The position numbers and the translations under genes were made by a program. DNA of 64,000 nt, from positions 27,612 to 91,611 of the forward strand of contig QHXQ01000056.1 in NCBI GenBank assembly GCA_003223935.1, in the 5' to 3' direction. The stretch comes from Acidobacteriota bacterium (GTDB taxonomy: Bacteria > Acidobacteriota > Blastocatellia > Pyrinomonadales > Pyrinomonadaceae). Under the pieces are notes generated by a model, which had not been told where the DNA came from, searched no databases, and saw only the letters and a list, made by a program, of their open reading frames with translations. Positions 43,938-52,735 of this stretch are shown here, piece by piece (the stretch's first letter is position 1; every line of letters starts with the position of its first letter).

Positions 43938-46295
43938 ATGCCGCTACCGTTATTAAATCTTGACGACCGGCGCTGGACTGACTTGGTGGAAGAAGGGACG
44001 GCGCAAATCCCACGCTACGCCGAACAGTGGACGGATCACAACGTCCATGATCCCGGTCGGACGCTCGTCGAATTATTCGCATGGCTCACAGAGTCGAGCA
44101 TCTACCGGCTGAATCGTATCCCGGAACGACACAGAAGAAAATTTCTGGCCCTGCTCGGTTTCACCCGCCGGCAACCGCAGGCTGCTTGCGCCGTGCTTAC
44201 TTTTAGTCCTGAGGCCGGCACCGGGCCGTTTGCATTACCGGCCGGCGTTTCGTTCGAGACGAGCGGCGCAACTGCGCCTGTCGTCCGCTTCAGAACTTTG
44301 CGTGATTTGACCATCTCAATTGTGCACCTGTCGGCGCTGCAAGTAGATGAGGGCGCTGGTCAGCTACAAGATCAGACGAGGCACTGGCGCGAACAGTTGC
44401 CGCTCTACGTCTTGGGTCAGAATCCGCGCGTGGGCGCAACTCTCTATCTGGGCTTCAAGGAACTAACAGCGTCTCAGCCGGTCGCTTTAGCATTTCGTTT
44501 TCAAGGGCCACTAAGCGACGCGCAGGAACGTGAGCGGCTCATACGCGAGACCGCAGCAGAGCGCGTCACCTGTCGCCACCCTCTGCCCGACATACATTGC
44601 CGAGGCGAGCATGAGCCGACGCAGGAGGTGACGAAGTTGCCGCCGCACCACTCTGCGGTTGTTGTCTGGGAGGTGTTCACGGGCGCTGGGCCGCAAGGCT
44701 GGACTCCGTTGGCAGCGATTGAAGCGACGGCGCGACCAAGCACCGGCCAAGTTGCAGACGATACGCGCTCGCTGACGCTCGACGGCATCGTAGAACTGAA
44801 TCTGCCGGCGACGATGGCGCAAACAAAACTCGGCGCTGTGCCCGACTCGCTCTTCTACCTGCGCGCGCGTCTGGTGCGCGGCAGCTATGACGCGCCACTC
44901 GTGCTTGTTGACCTTGCGCCCAATGCAGTGCACGCAGAGCAGGCTGTGCCAGTCTCGCAGAGTTTCAAAATCTCGGCTGGCGTTGTGCCTGCCGGCACTG
45001 CGCCGACGCCGGGCACAAACACACGCCTGCGCATGAAGCTCGCCGCCGACGGCTCGATCAAAGCTTTGACTTTCATCCCGCCCGGACATGCCGCGCCGGA
45101 GGTGTCGGTGCTTAGTTACACCCCGCCGGTTGGCCTGACGCCGGGCGAGATCACGCTGCAACTCGCGTTGGTTGGCATCGGCACGGGCGCGCCTGAACAG
45201 CAGTTGAGCTTGCCGCACGCACCCGTGCAAGTCGAGAGCCTGCGGCTCTACACACATTGGGAGAATTCTTGGCGTGAGGGGCGCAGGCGCGACGATCTGG
45301 ACGCCTCGACCCGCACGGCTTTTGATTTCGTGCTAGATGCTGAGACGGGTCAGATTAACTTCGGCGATGGCGAGCGCGGCCGTGTGCCGCCCGCGCGTGC
45401 GCTCATTTTTGCCGCTTACCACACAACTGCGGCCGCTTCAGGCAACGTCGCGGCGGGCACAATCAATCGGCTCTCGCACACGCTCGACAACGACGTGGCG
45501 CTCGCCGCGCTGCCCGCGCCCTTGCAAGCACAACTCTCGCGCATCACGACGAACCACGCGCCCGCCAGTGGCGGCGCAGCGCTCGAAGAGTTGCCGCAGA
45601 CCATTGGCCGAGCCGTCGAAACTTTACGCGCGCACGAGCGCTTGCTGGAGTTAGCGGGCCACACAAAAAGTGACACGCTTGATCAGGTTGATATGCAACA
45701 AGTGCGCGCGCTCATCGCGCCGCAACGCGGCGTCAACCTGCTCGATCTTGAACGCCTCGCGCTCGACGTGCCGGGCACGCGCGTCGCACGCGCATGCGCA
45801 TGGGCTAACGTGCATCCCGCGTTTCCCTGTCTGCAAGTGCCCGGCTGCGTCACTGTGGTGATTGTGCCTGATGCGCTCGTGTCTGCGCCGCAGCCTAGTC
45901 TCGGCTTGCTCGATGCGGTGAAGCGATACCTTGAGCGGCGGCGGCTGCTCTGCACGCGCTTGGAAGTAGTTGGCCCGAGATATTTGACGGTGCGTGTCAG
46001 CGCGCGCGTGCGCAAGCTGGGGGGAGCAAACAGTGCGCGCGTGCAGGCCCGGATCGTCGAGGCGTTGAATAACTTTTTCGATCCGCGTCGCGGCGGCCCA
46101 GAAGGCTTGGGCTGGCCCTTCGGGCGCGACGTGTTTCGTAGCGAGGTGTTGCAATTAATTGACGGGGTGGACGGAGTAGATCACGTGCTCACGCTGAGGC
46201 TGCTGGGCGACGACGAAGAGGATCAGTGTGGCGACCTCTCTGTCTGCCCCACGTGGCTCGTCACGCCCGGAGCACACAAGATCGAAATCGTGTGA
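43938..46295 (+). CDS. Second baseplate J-like protein (Afp12-like)
   Basis: A 785-residue wedge protein paralogous to the previous gene. The N-terminus LLNLDDRRWTDLVEEGTAQIPRYAEQWTDHNVHDPGRTLVELFAWLTESSIYRLNRIPERH is the standard motif of Afp12/gp6-type proteins. One WEVFTGAGPQGW beta module lies near residue 240. The J domain occupies about 450-760 (INFGDGERGRVPPARALIFAAYHTTAAASGNVAAGTI, GWPFGRDVFRSEVLQLIDGVDGVDHVLTL). The two J proteins probably form the heterodimeric wedge. Confidence 0.92.
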   Translation: MPLPLLNLDDRRWTDLVEEGTAQIPRYAEQWTDHNVHDPGRTLVELFAWLTESSIYRLNRIPERHRRKFLALLGFTRRQPQAACAVLTFSPEAGTGPFALPAGVSFETSGATAPVVRFRTLRDLTISIVHLSALQVDEGAGQLQDQTRHWREQLPLYVLGQNPRVGATLYLGFKELTASQPVALAFRFQGPLSDAQERERLIRETAAERVTCRHPLPDIHCRGEHEPTQEVTKLPPHHSAVVVWEVFTGAGPQGWTPLAAIEATARPSTGQVADDTRSLTLDGIVELNLPATMAQTKLGAVPDSLFYLRARLVRGSYDAPLVLVDLAPNAVHAEQAVPVSQSFKISAGVVPAGTAPTPGTNTRLRMKLAADGSIKALTFIPPGHAAPEVSVLSYTPPVGLTPGEITLQLALVGIGTGAPEQQLSLPHAPVQVESLRLYTHWENSWREGRRRDDLDASTRTAFDFVLDAETGQINFGDGERGRVPPARALIFAAYHTTAAASGNVAAGTINRLSHTLDNDVALAALPAPLQAQLSRITTNHAPASGGAALEELPQTIGRAVETLRAHERLLELAGHTKSDTLDQVDMQQVRALIAPQRGVNLLDLERLALDVPGTRVARACAWANVHPAFPCLQVPGCVTVVIVPDALVSAPQPSLGLLDAVKRYLERRRLLCTRLEVVGPRYLTVRVSARVRKLGGANSARVQARIVEALNNFFDPRRGGPEGLGWPFGRDVFRSEVLQLIDGVDGVDHVLTLRLLGDDEEDQCGDLSVCPTWLVTPGAHKIEIV

Positions 46296-46303
46296 GGCGC
46301 ACT

Positions 46304-47314
46304 ATGCCGAACGACTTGAATCCATTTGCGCGCGTAGCCTATCGCGACGGGCAGTTGTTGACCGCGCATGATCTGCGCGCCGAAAAGTTTTATGAAGACA
46401 GGCTGCGCTGGCTGCACGTGGTCGGGCTGCACGCCACGTGGGGCATCGTGTCGGGTCTCACGGTCTCCGGCAACAGCGGTGAGCGCATGCTGACGGTTGC
46501 GCCGGGCTATGCGGTTGATATTGAGGGGCGCGATCTGCTGCTGGCCGACGAGATGAAAATTCCGCTCCCCGATGTTCTGGGGCCGGCCGCGTTTGTTTTG
46601 ACCGTTAGCTATCAGCCGGACGCAAAGTTTCGGCTGCGCGCGCAGTTGGCTCAAGTCTGTTTGCACGAGGGCCAGAGTCGGCCCCTTGAGCAACCGGAGT
46701 TTTCTTGGCAGCAACCGGCAGAGGTCTGTTTTGGTTCACAGATTCCGCTGGTCAAAGTCGAAGTTTCTGGCGGCGCATTGCAAGGTCAACCGGATGTGCG
46801 CGTGCGGCGCTATGCGCAGCGCGCGACCACGCCGTTCATCGGTTGGGGCAGCACAGAACCGGAGCAGACCGGTTGGACAATGAGGGATCTGTTTGTGGGG
46901 TTAAAGCTGTTTGTGGAGTCTCTATGGCTGCAAGTCAGAGTTGACACTACTGAAGCGGGCTTTACGCAGACGCCAGACTATTTCGCTTTTTTGTGCGGCT
47001 ACGGCGTCAACAATCCTGAACGCCTGAAGACAGACAAAGACATTCAGGCCGCACTAACGAGCGAGCCGGAGGCCACCGTTTTTCTCAGTCATCTTAGTTT
47101 CATCAGAGACCAGTCGGCACTGGGATTTACTTACAAGGTGTTACGCCAGTCGGACGAATTGCCGGGCGCGCCCGGTGTGCCCATCACCGCCGCACAAGCA
47201 GAACAACTGCGTTGGCGTATTTATTGGATCGGGGTTGAACCTAACAGTGATTGTCCGCAGACGGTGCCGTTCTTGTTGAGTGTGCTGCCCTTCTTCGGCG
47301 CTGCTTTCAGCTAA
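46304..47314 (+). CDS. eCIS baseplate-associated family, copy 1
   Basis: A 336-residue protein of an unnamed family with five members in this cluster. The N-terminal motif is ARVAYRDGQLLTAHDLRAEKFYEDRLRWLHVVGLHATWGIVSGLTVSG, then LTVAPGYAVDIEGRDLLLAD. A later VRRYAQRATTPFIGWG element is shared only with copy 2. ATG 46304 is chosen; the open frame from 46226 overlaps the J gene. A structural role on the baseplate or in fibre attachment is inferred from position. Confidence 0.75.
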   Translation: MPNDLNPFARVAYRDGQLLTAHDLRAEKFYEDRLRWLHVVGLHATWGIVSGLTVSGNSGERMLTVAPGYAVDIEGRDLLLADEMKIPLPDVLGPAAFVLTVSYQPDAKFRLRAQLAQVCLHEGQSRPLEQPEFSWQQPAEVCFGSQIPLVKVEVSGGALQGQPDVRVRRYAQRATTPFIGWGSTEPEQTGWTMRDLFVGLKLFVESLWLQVRVDTTEAGFTQTPDYFAFLCGYGVNNPERLKTDKDIQAALTSEPEATVFLSHLSFIRDQSALGFTYKVLRQSDELPGAPGVPITAAQAEQLRWRIYWIGVEPNSDCPQTVPFLLSVLPFFGAAFS

Positions 47315-47365
47315 AGGCTTGCGTCTTTCGAGCATCTGAGTGCGAACGATTAACGAGGCGGATGT

Positions 47366-48292
47366 ATGAGCCAGAACATACCTGAACTTGAACGCATCAC
47401 GTTCTTCGACGGGCAACAGTTGACCGCCGCCGATTTGAGCGAACTGCAACGAACGAATCGTGAACTGCGCTGGTTGCACAATCGCAGCCTGCATCGTTGG
47501 GGCATCGGTTTCGGGCTGGATGTGACGGGTCAGAAAGGCGACAGCACGGTGACCATCACACCCGGTTACGGCGTTGACTGCATGGGGCGCGAGATCATTC
47601 TCACGCAGCCGGTGACGAAGACTGTGCCCGCAGTCGGCAGCAGCGGTATGGGTAGCGCAGCGGCCAGCTTTTATCTGGTGGCCGGCTATCAAACGGATGC
47701 CGATCAGAAAGTGCTTGAACGCCGAAATGGTAGTTGCCTGTCCGCCGGCGCTGTCCGTTTGAGCGAGGAACCGCTCATTGACTGGCGCTTGCCTGAACAG
47801 TTGATGCCGGGCAATGAATTGATCTTAGCGCAAGCTTCAATCCTTAACTGTCAACTGAGCCAACCGCTCGCGCTCGTCGTGCGCCGTTATGCCCGGCCCG
47901 CTCATCAACCCTACATCGCCGTCGGCCAGACAATAGCCAAAGAGACCCAATGGCAGCTTTGGAAAGATAACGGCAACAAGCTCGGTCTCTACACCCTCGT
48001 GGACACTTCGGCGGCGCATTTCAAGACCACGCCGCGCTACGTGGCCCACATCGCGGGCGAACGTTTTTTATCGGCAGCGCCGGGGCCGCTCTTGGTCGTC
48101 GGTATGCCTTCAGTCGTCGGGGCCACGCCCATAGGTTTCACGCTGCAAGTCTTGTTACCAACTTTTCCGCCACCGCCGCCGATGATGCCGCCCATCAATC
48201 CGCCCGAGGTCTTTAATGTCGGCGTGGCGGGTCAACCGGACGTCGTCCAAAGACTCGGCTGGCAAGTGGTCTGGCTGGGGATCGAAGGTTGA
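47366..48292 (+). CDS. eCIS baseplate-associated family, copy 2
   Basis: A 308-residue paralogue: ERITFFDGQQLTAADLSELQRTNRELRWLHNRSLHRWGIGFGLDVTG, then ITPGYGVDCMGREIILTQP, and VRRYARPAHQPYIAVG as in copy 1. A Pro-rich loop (FPPPPPMMPPINPP) lies near residue 275. GAGGCGG precedes the ATG. Its stop codon overlaps the TTG start of the next gene. Confidence 0.75.
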   Translation: MSQNIPELERITFFDGQQLTAADLSELQRTNRELRWLHNRSLHRWGIGFGLDVTGQKGDSTVTITPGYGVDCMGREIILTQPVTKTVPAVGSSGMGSAAASFYLVAGYQTDADQKVLERRNGSCLSAGAVRLSEEPLIDWRLPEQLMPGNELILAQASILNCQLSQPLALVVRRYARPAHQPYIAVGQTIAKETQWQLWKDNGNKLGLYTLVDTSAAHFKTTPRYVAHIAGERFLSAAPGPLLVVGMPSVVGATPIGFTLQVLLPTFPPPPPMMPPINPPEVFNVGVAGQPDVVQRLGWQVVWLGIEG

Positions 48293-49578
48293 AGCGCGCC
48301 ATGCAAGAAGCGACCGGATACAAATATCTCAACACGGCCAATAGGTGGCCGACCTTTCACCTGCACGAGATGGAGGTCGCGCCCGATGGCTCTTTGACGC
48401 TCAAGCGCACAGGGAAAACTTTCGCCTCCAGAGGTGTCTTTCGCGGCGGGCCGTTTGAAACTTTCGACGTGCCGACTCCTTGGTTTCGGCTGCAAGCATT
48501 CGCCGCTTCGCTCCCAGAGGGCGCACACCTGCAACTCTTCACTTACACCTCAGACACAGGCGTTGCGCCTTTTCATCCGGCCGACGATGAACCGTTCAGA
48601 GACCAAGGCTGGGCGGCATTGCCGCGCGATGTGCTCGATGTGCTGATCCCGAATCGTCCGGCCGAGCACTTGTGGATTGGCGGCATCGTCCAGAGCGACG
48701 GCAACGCATCGCCGCTGCTTCAACAGATGCGCGTGGACTATGGCCGCGATAGCTATTTGAAATATCTGCCCGCGATTTACGGCGCAGACGAACGCGCGCG
48801 CGATCTGCTTGAAAGATTCCTTTCCCTTTTCGAGAGCGTGCAGGGTGGATTGGAAGATAAGATCAACGATCTGCCGCGACTATTTGATTCGGGCGCAGCG
48901 CCGAGCGGCGATCTCCCTTCATGGCTCAGTTGGTTGGCCGGTTGGCTCGCGTTCGATTTAGCCGAAACATGGAGCGAGGCAGATGTGCGTCGCCATCTGG
49001 CCGAAGCGTTTGCGCTCTACGGCAAGCGGGGCACGGTCGAAGGGCTGCGGCAGTATCTCAAGTGGTACGCGGGCGTCGAAGCGCGCATTGAAGAACCGGG
49101 CCAACAGGCCGCCCTCTGGTCGCTCGGCGAGAATTCAACGCTAGGGTTCACGACCGTCCTAGCGCCGGCGCAACTGGCCGGCGCAGTCTTGGGCGCGACC
49201 AGCACGCTTGATCGTTCGCATCTGACGAACGACGACGTGCCGGGCGCGGCTTTGTTCGACGACGTGGCGCATCGCTTCTGTGTGCAGGTCTATTGCGCTG
49301 AACTGACACGACCGGGGACTTTGGCAGCAGCGCGCGAGGTGCTCGAACGCGAGAAACCGGCCCACACGGATTATCACCTGTGCGTCATCGAGCCACGCTT
49401 CCGCGTCGCCGCGCAGGCGCGTGTGGGCATTGATGCAATCGTCGCACGCGGCGCACCGCAAGCGCAGTTTGACGTGATGTTGGGGACAGCGCCGCTCGCC
49501 GCAAAAGCCGAAGCCTGTAAAGACGCGATGCTTTTGCCCGAAGAGAGCAGTGTGTGTGACGACGAGGAGGAGAGATAA
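48289..49578 (+). CDS. Phage tail protein I-like (P2 gpI family) baseplate protein
   Basis: A 429-residue protein. An N-terminal beta region of about 150 residues precedes the gpI-like helical domain (YLKYLPAIYGADERARDLLERFLSLFESVQGGLEDKINDLPRLFDSGAAPSGDLPSWLSWLAGWLAFDLAETWSEADVRRHLAEAFALYGKRGTVEGLRQYLKWYAGVE). That helical block is highly typical of tail protein I in injection systems, where it links wedge and fibres. The C-terminus ends in an acidic tail. A TTG start overlaps the previous stop; ATG 48301 is possible. Confidence 0.88.
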   Translation: MKRAMQEATGYKYLNTANRWPTFHLHEMEVAPDGSLTLKRTGKTFASRGVFRGGPFETFDVPTPWFRLQAFAASLPEGAHLQLFTYTSDTGVAPFHPADDEPFRDQGWAALPRDVLDVLIPNRPAEHLWIGGIVQSDGNASPLLQQMRVDYGRDSYLKYLPAIYGADERARDLLERFLSLFESVQGGLEDKINDLPRLFDSGAAPSGDLPSWLSWLAGWLAFDLAETWSEADVRRHLAEAFALYGKRGTVEGLRQYLKWYAGVEARIEEPGQQAALWSLGENSTLGFTTVLAPAQLAGAVLGATSTLDRSHLTNDDVPGAALFDDVAHRFCVQVYCAELTRPGTLAAAREVLEREKPAHTDYHLCVIEPRFRVAAQARVGIDAIVARGAPQAQFDVMLGTAPLAAKAEACKDAMLLPEESSVCDDEEER

Positions 49579-50622
49579 ATGGTAGACGGAATGAGTGCGG
49601 GCCTGCTGGTCGCGCCTAAACGCAATCACTATTTTTACGGCAAGTTGATGGACGTGGCTCAGTTCAACAAAGAGCAGTCCTATCTCAATCATAAACGCTG
49701 GCTGCTCAATCGCCTCATGTTTGGCGGCGGCATCATCTGTGGTCTCGATGTGGTGATTGATCCGAAGTCGGAAAATATGCTGCGCCTTGAGCCGGGTGTG
49801 GCGCTCGATGCGTTGGGCCACGAGATAATCGTCCCCGAACCTATCCATGTTAATCCGCGCCAACTCACGGACGAGAAAGGCCGCCCCGCCGGCCAGCCGT
49901 TGGACGACGGCGAGGTGAAGATTTGTTTGGCCTACGCGGAGAAGCCGACGGATTTAGTGCCGGTGCTCGTGGCCGATTGCGATGCGCCGGGGCATTGCGC
50001 GGCCAGCACTGTGCGTGAAGGCTTCCACGTGATTGTTCGTCAATCAACGGGCGACCCGCCCAAGTCGCACGGCTGCGAGTTGGGCGAGTTTCCTTTGCCG
50101 GCCGACGATGCGCTGCACGCGCTGCTCTGTAAACTGATCAATGCCGGGTGCGCGCCGCCGCCCACAGATGCGTGCGTGGTGTTGGCCCGTGTGAACTTGC
50201 CGAAAGCGGCCGCGCCAATCGTGAATCCGGCTGCGGATCGCCAGTTGGTTTATAACAACCCGTTGCTCCAACAGTTGATCGTTTGCTTGGCTGACCGTGT
50301 GAATCGCTTGGCGCATGGACTCTACTTGCGTTACGTCTCCGGCGATGGCCAAACCGGCAAGGCCGATAAGGAATTGCCTGAGCCGTTGGTCATCGAGCTT
50401 TTGGATGGAGCGGGTAAACTTGTGGCGAATCAGACTGTCCAATTTCAAGTGACGGCTGGCGGCGGGAAAGTCAACGGCGCGCAGACCGTGACCACTACGA
50501 CCGATGCGAGCGGCCGCGCCGATGTGAAATGGACTTTAGGCCCACCGGGCGAGCAGCGCGCAACGGCGAGCGCTGTCGGTTCGATCTTCAGCGTGGGCTT
50601 TCACGCTATTTCCGTGCCCTGA
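49579..50622 (+). CDS. eCIS baseplate-associated family, copy 3, with Ig-like C-terminus
   Basis: A 347-residue member: RNHYFYGKLMDVAQFNKEQSYLNHKRWLLNRLMFGGGIICGLDVVI, then LEPGVALDALGHEIIVPEP, a Cys pair in DCDAPGHCAAS followed by VREGF, and VVLARVNLPK. Residues about 265-347 add a bacterial Ig-like (Big_1-type) domain (VIELLDGAGKLVANQTVQFQVTAGGGKVNGAQTVTTTTDASGRADVKWTLG), which suggests surface exposure or adhesion. GAGGAGGAG lies just upstream of the ATG. Confidence 0.78.
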   Translation: MVDGMSAGLLVAPKRNHYFYGKLMDVAQFNKEQSYLNHKRWLLNRLMFGGGIICGLDVVIDPKSENMLRLEPGVALDALGHEIIVPEPIHVNPRQLTDEKGRPAGQPLDDGEVKICLAYAEKPTDLVPVLVADCDAPGHCAASTVREGFHVIVRQSTGDPPKSHGCELGEFPLPADDALHALLCKLINAGCAPPPTDACVVLARVNLPKAAAPIVNPAADRQLVYNNPLLQQLIVCLADRVNRLAHGLYLRYVSGDGQTGKADKELPEPLVIELLDGAGKLVANQTVQFQVTAGGGKVNGAQTVTTTTDASGRADVKWTLGPPGEQRATASAVGSIFSVGFHAISVP

Positions 50623-50680
50623 GAGCGGAGACGTGCTCGCTCAGACAATTTTTCTTGTTCAAGAAGAAAGGATATGAATC

Positions 50681-51889
50681 ATGAAGAACATTGAGTTGCT
50701 GGATTGCTTTCAACCTACGCAGGTCATGTTGGAGCGCGTCAATTATTTTCCCCGCCAGCTTCTGACTGTCGAGGACATGGTGACGGAAAGAGACTACTTT
50801 CTGCAAAAACTGCGGCGGCATAACCGCTTTCTGCACGGCTGGGGCGTGGTCTGCGGCTTGGAAGTCACAGCCGCGCCGACGCTAGAGGCGATGTGGCAAG
50901 TCAAGATCGGCAGCGGGTATGCGCTCGGCCCATACGGCGACGAGATTTACGCGGCCGAGCCTGTCCTGCTCGACCTGTCGAAGTGCGGCGCGGGCACGAC
51001 GACCAACCCTTGCGAGCCGGATATGCTCAGCGCCGCGCCGCCGCGCGCAAGCATCGGGACAGAGGTCTTCATCGCCATCAAGTACGCGGAGTGTTTCGCG
51101 CGGCCCGTGCGCGCCATGCCAGCCGGTTGCGCTTGTGAGGATGAAGCCTGCGAATACTCGCGCATCCGCGACAGCTTTCAGATCGAGTGTCTGGCCGAGC
51201 TACCGCCGCAGCCGACACCCATCCCGCACCTGTGCGATCTCATCGCACATAAACAACTGACGCCCTGCCCGCCCTGCCCGACGACCCCTTGGGTTGTGTT
51301 GGCCCGCGCGCGCCTGCCGAAGTTTCCTAATAGCATCGCGGACGGCCAGATTGATAACGTGACTGTCCGCCGACAAATCTACAGCACGGCCATCTTGCAA
51401 GAGCAACTGATCGCCTGCTGCTGCAAAGATGTGCCTCATGACGGGCCGAATCCGGTGCAGGTTGATCATTTAAATTTCCAGCCCGATACGATCTTCAACG
51501 TGGGCATCACAAACCTTCAACCGCCACCGCAGGCACTTGAGATCGTCTTCACCAAAGGAATAAAACCTGCCAAAGTCAACAATCGAGCTGTTCGGGTCGA
51601 ACGGTCTTTCGCACAAGGGACCAGCATAACAATTGTAAACCCCAAAGAAATAAGAGTGGACAACGAGAAGACGGTTACATTTGTGCCGGAAGAAGCGGAA
51701 GCGTTTGGTTCTCGACCTACCGGCGGATTTCCTGTCGGCGTCGCACAAGTAGATTACACACTGACGGTGAGCGGTACGGGCACTGACAAGATCATGGATG
51801 TGGACGACTTGGCCTTGGATGGCCTAAAGCTTGGCAAGCCGGGCGGCAGTGACTTCACCGCCAAATTCTCCGTCAAATTCCATTTGTAG
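50681..51889 (+). CDS. eCIS baseplate-associated family, copy 4
   Basis: A 402-residue member: ERVNYFPRQLLTVEDMVTERDYFLQKLRRHNRFLHGWGVVCGLEVTA, then IGSGYALGPYGDEIYAAEP, a Cys cluster GCACEDEACEYSRIRDSF, and VVLARARLPK. Further Cys residues lie in CPPCP and ACCCKD. A C-terminal beta domain of about 140 residues (from DHLNFQPDTIFNVGITNLQPPP) is not shared with the other copies. AAGAAAGGA precedes the ATG. Confidence 0.77.
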   Translation: MKNIELLDCFQPTQVMLERVNYFPRQLLTVEDMVTERDYFLQKLRRHNRFLHGWGVVCGLEVTAAPTLEAMWQVKIGSGYALGPYGDEIYAAEPVLLDLSKCGAGTTTNPCEPDMLSAAPPRASIGTEVFIAIKYAECFARPVRAMPAGCACEDEACEYSRIRDSFQIECLAELPPQPTPIPHLCDLIAHKQLTPCPPCPTTPWVVLARARLPKFPNSIADGQIDNVTVRRQIYSTAILQEQLIACCCKDVPHDGPNPVQVDHLNFQPDTIFNVGITNLQPPPQALEIVFTKGIKPAKVNNRAVRVERSFAQGTSITIVNPKEIRVDNEKTVTFVPEEAEAFGSRPTGGFPVGVAQVDYTLTVSGTGTDKIMDVDDLALDGLKLGKPGGSDFTAKFSVKFHL

Positions 51890-51899
51890 AGAACGGTTT

Positions 51900-52562
51900 A
51901 TGGGAGACAGTGAAGACTCAACAAAACCACCGCGCTTTCCTGTCGGGGCGCTGAAGCGGCCGCGTTATCAAGCCGGGCATTATCTGGCGGCCAGCGATCT
52001 GGCGACTTGGCAGCGATACCGTCTGCAACGTCTGCGCCGCCATGATAGGTATCTGCACGGCTGGGGTGTGGTCTGCGGCCTGCGCGTCGTGCCGGCGGCT
52101 GAGACGGGGCGGCCGTGGGCCGTGCGCGTCTGTCCCGGCTACGCCATCGGCCCATACGGCGACGAGATCGAGGTCGCCACACAAGTCGTCATTGACTTGC
52201 GCGAACACCTCTGGCTACAGCCGCTCGCCGATGCGGACAAGCTCAAGACAGCTTTTCTCGGCCTGCGCTATGCCGAACAGATGCGGCGCTCAATCCCGGC
52301 CAATGTTCCGTCATGCGGCTGTGCTGAGACCGGCGACAAAGCTTCACGTATCCGCGACGGCTTTCGGCTTGATGTGCTGTGGCGGCCGAAGTTGCCTGAT
52401 GAGCTTGAAAGCTTCGATCTCTGCGCGCAAACCTCCGCCCCTTGTCCCGACTGCCCTGATAGCCCCTACATACTTCTGGCTTGCATCAAGTTGCCGGATA
52501 GCGAGTCTCAATCAATCAACGGCGATGACATAGATAACTGGACTTATCGCAAGCAACTTTGA
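51900..52562 (+). CDS. eCIS baseplate-associated family, copy 5
   Basis: A 220-residue member without a C-terminal addition: KRPRYQAGHYLAASDLATWQRYRLQRLRRHDRYLHGWGVVCGLRVV, then VCPGYAIGPYGDEIEVATQ, the Cys motif CGCAETGDKASRIRDGF, and ILLACIKLPD. It resembles copy 4 most closely, sharing GYxxGPYGDEI, and marks the minimal domain of the family. ATG 51900 is used; the frame from 51831 overlaps copy 4. It is the last gene of the cluster, and no terminator is recognised after it. Confidence 0.77.
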   Translation: MGDSEDSTKPPRFPVGALKRPRYQAGHYLAASDLATWQRYRLQRLRRHDRYLHGWGVVCGLRVVPAAETGRPWAVRVCPGYAIGPYGDEIEVATQVVIDLREHLWLQPLADADKLKTAFLGLRYAEQMRRSIPANVPSCGCAETGDKASRIRDGFRLDVLWRPKLPDELESFDLCAQTSAPCPDCPDSPYILLACIKLPDSESQSINGDDIDNWTYRKQL

Positions 52563-52735
52563 ATGCGGATGCTATGGCTTCGCACTTGGAGGATGGCGTT
52601 GCAAGGATCATTTCGGGGCGCAAGCACGATATAATTCGCCCATCACGCGACTATCGCGGCGGAGTTGCGGGCAGGCTGCTACTCTTCAAGCAGAAGCCGA
52701 TTGCACTTACAACTTGAATTCACGAGGTCGCCAAA

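Noticed and set aside
24431..52562. Prophage
   Set aside because: Sheath, tube, hub, spike and wedge genes are present, but no capsid, portal, terminase, integrase or lysis gene. DUF4157, DUF4255 and the AAA+ gene mark an eCIS.
24431..52562. Type VI secretion system
   Set aside because: The sheath is a single long subunit rather than TssB/TssC, and no TssJ, TssL or TssM membrane-complex gene or ClpV is present.
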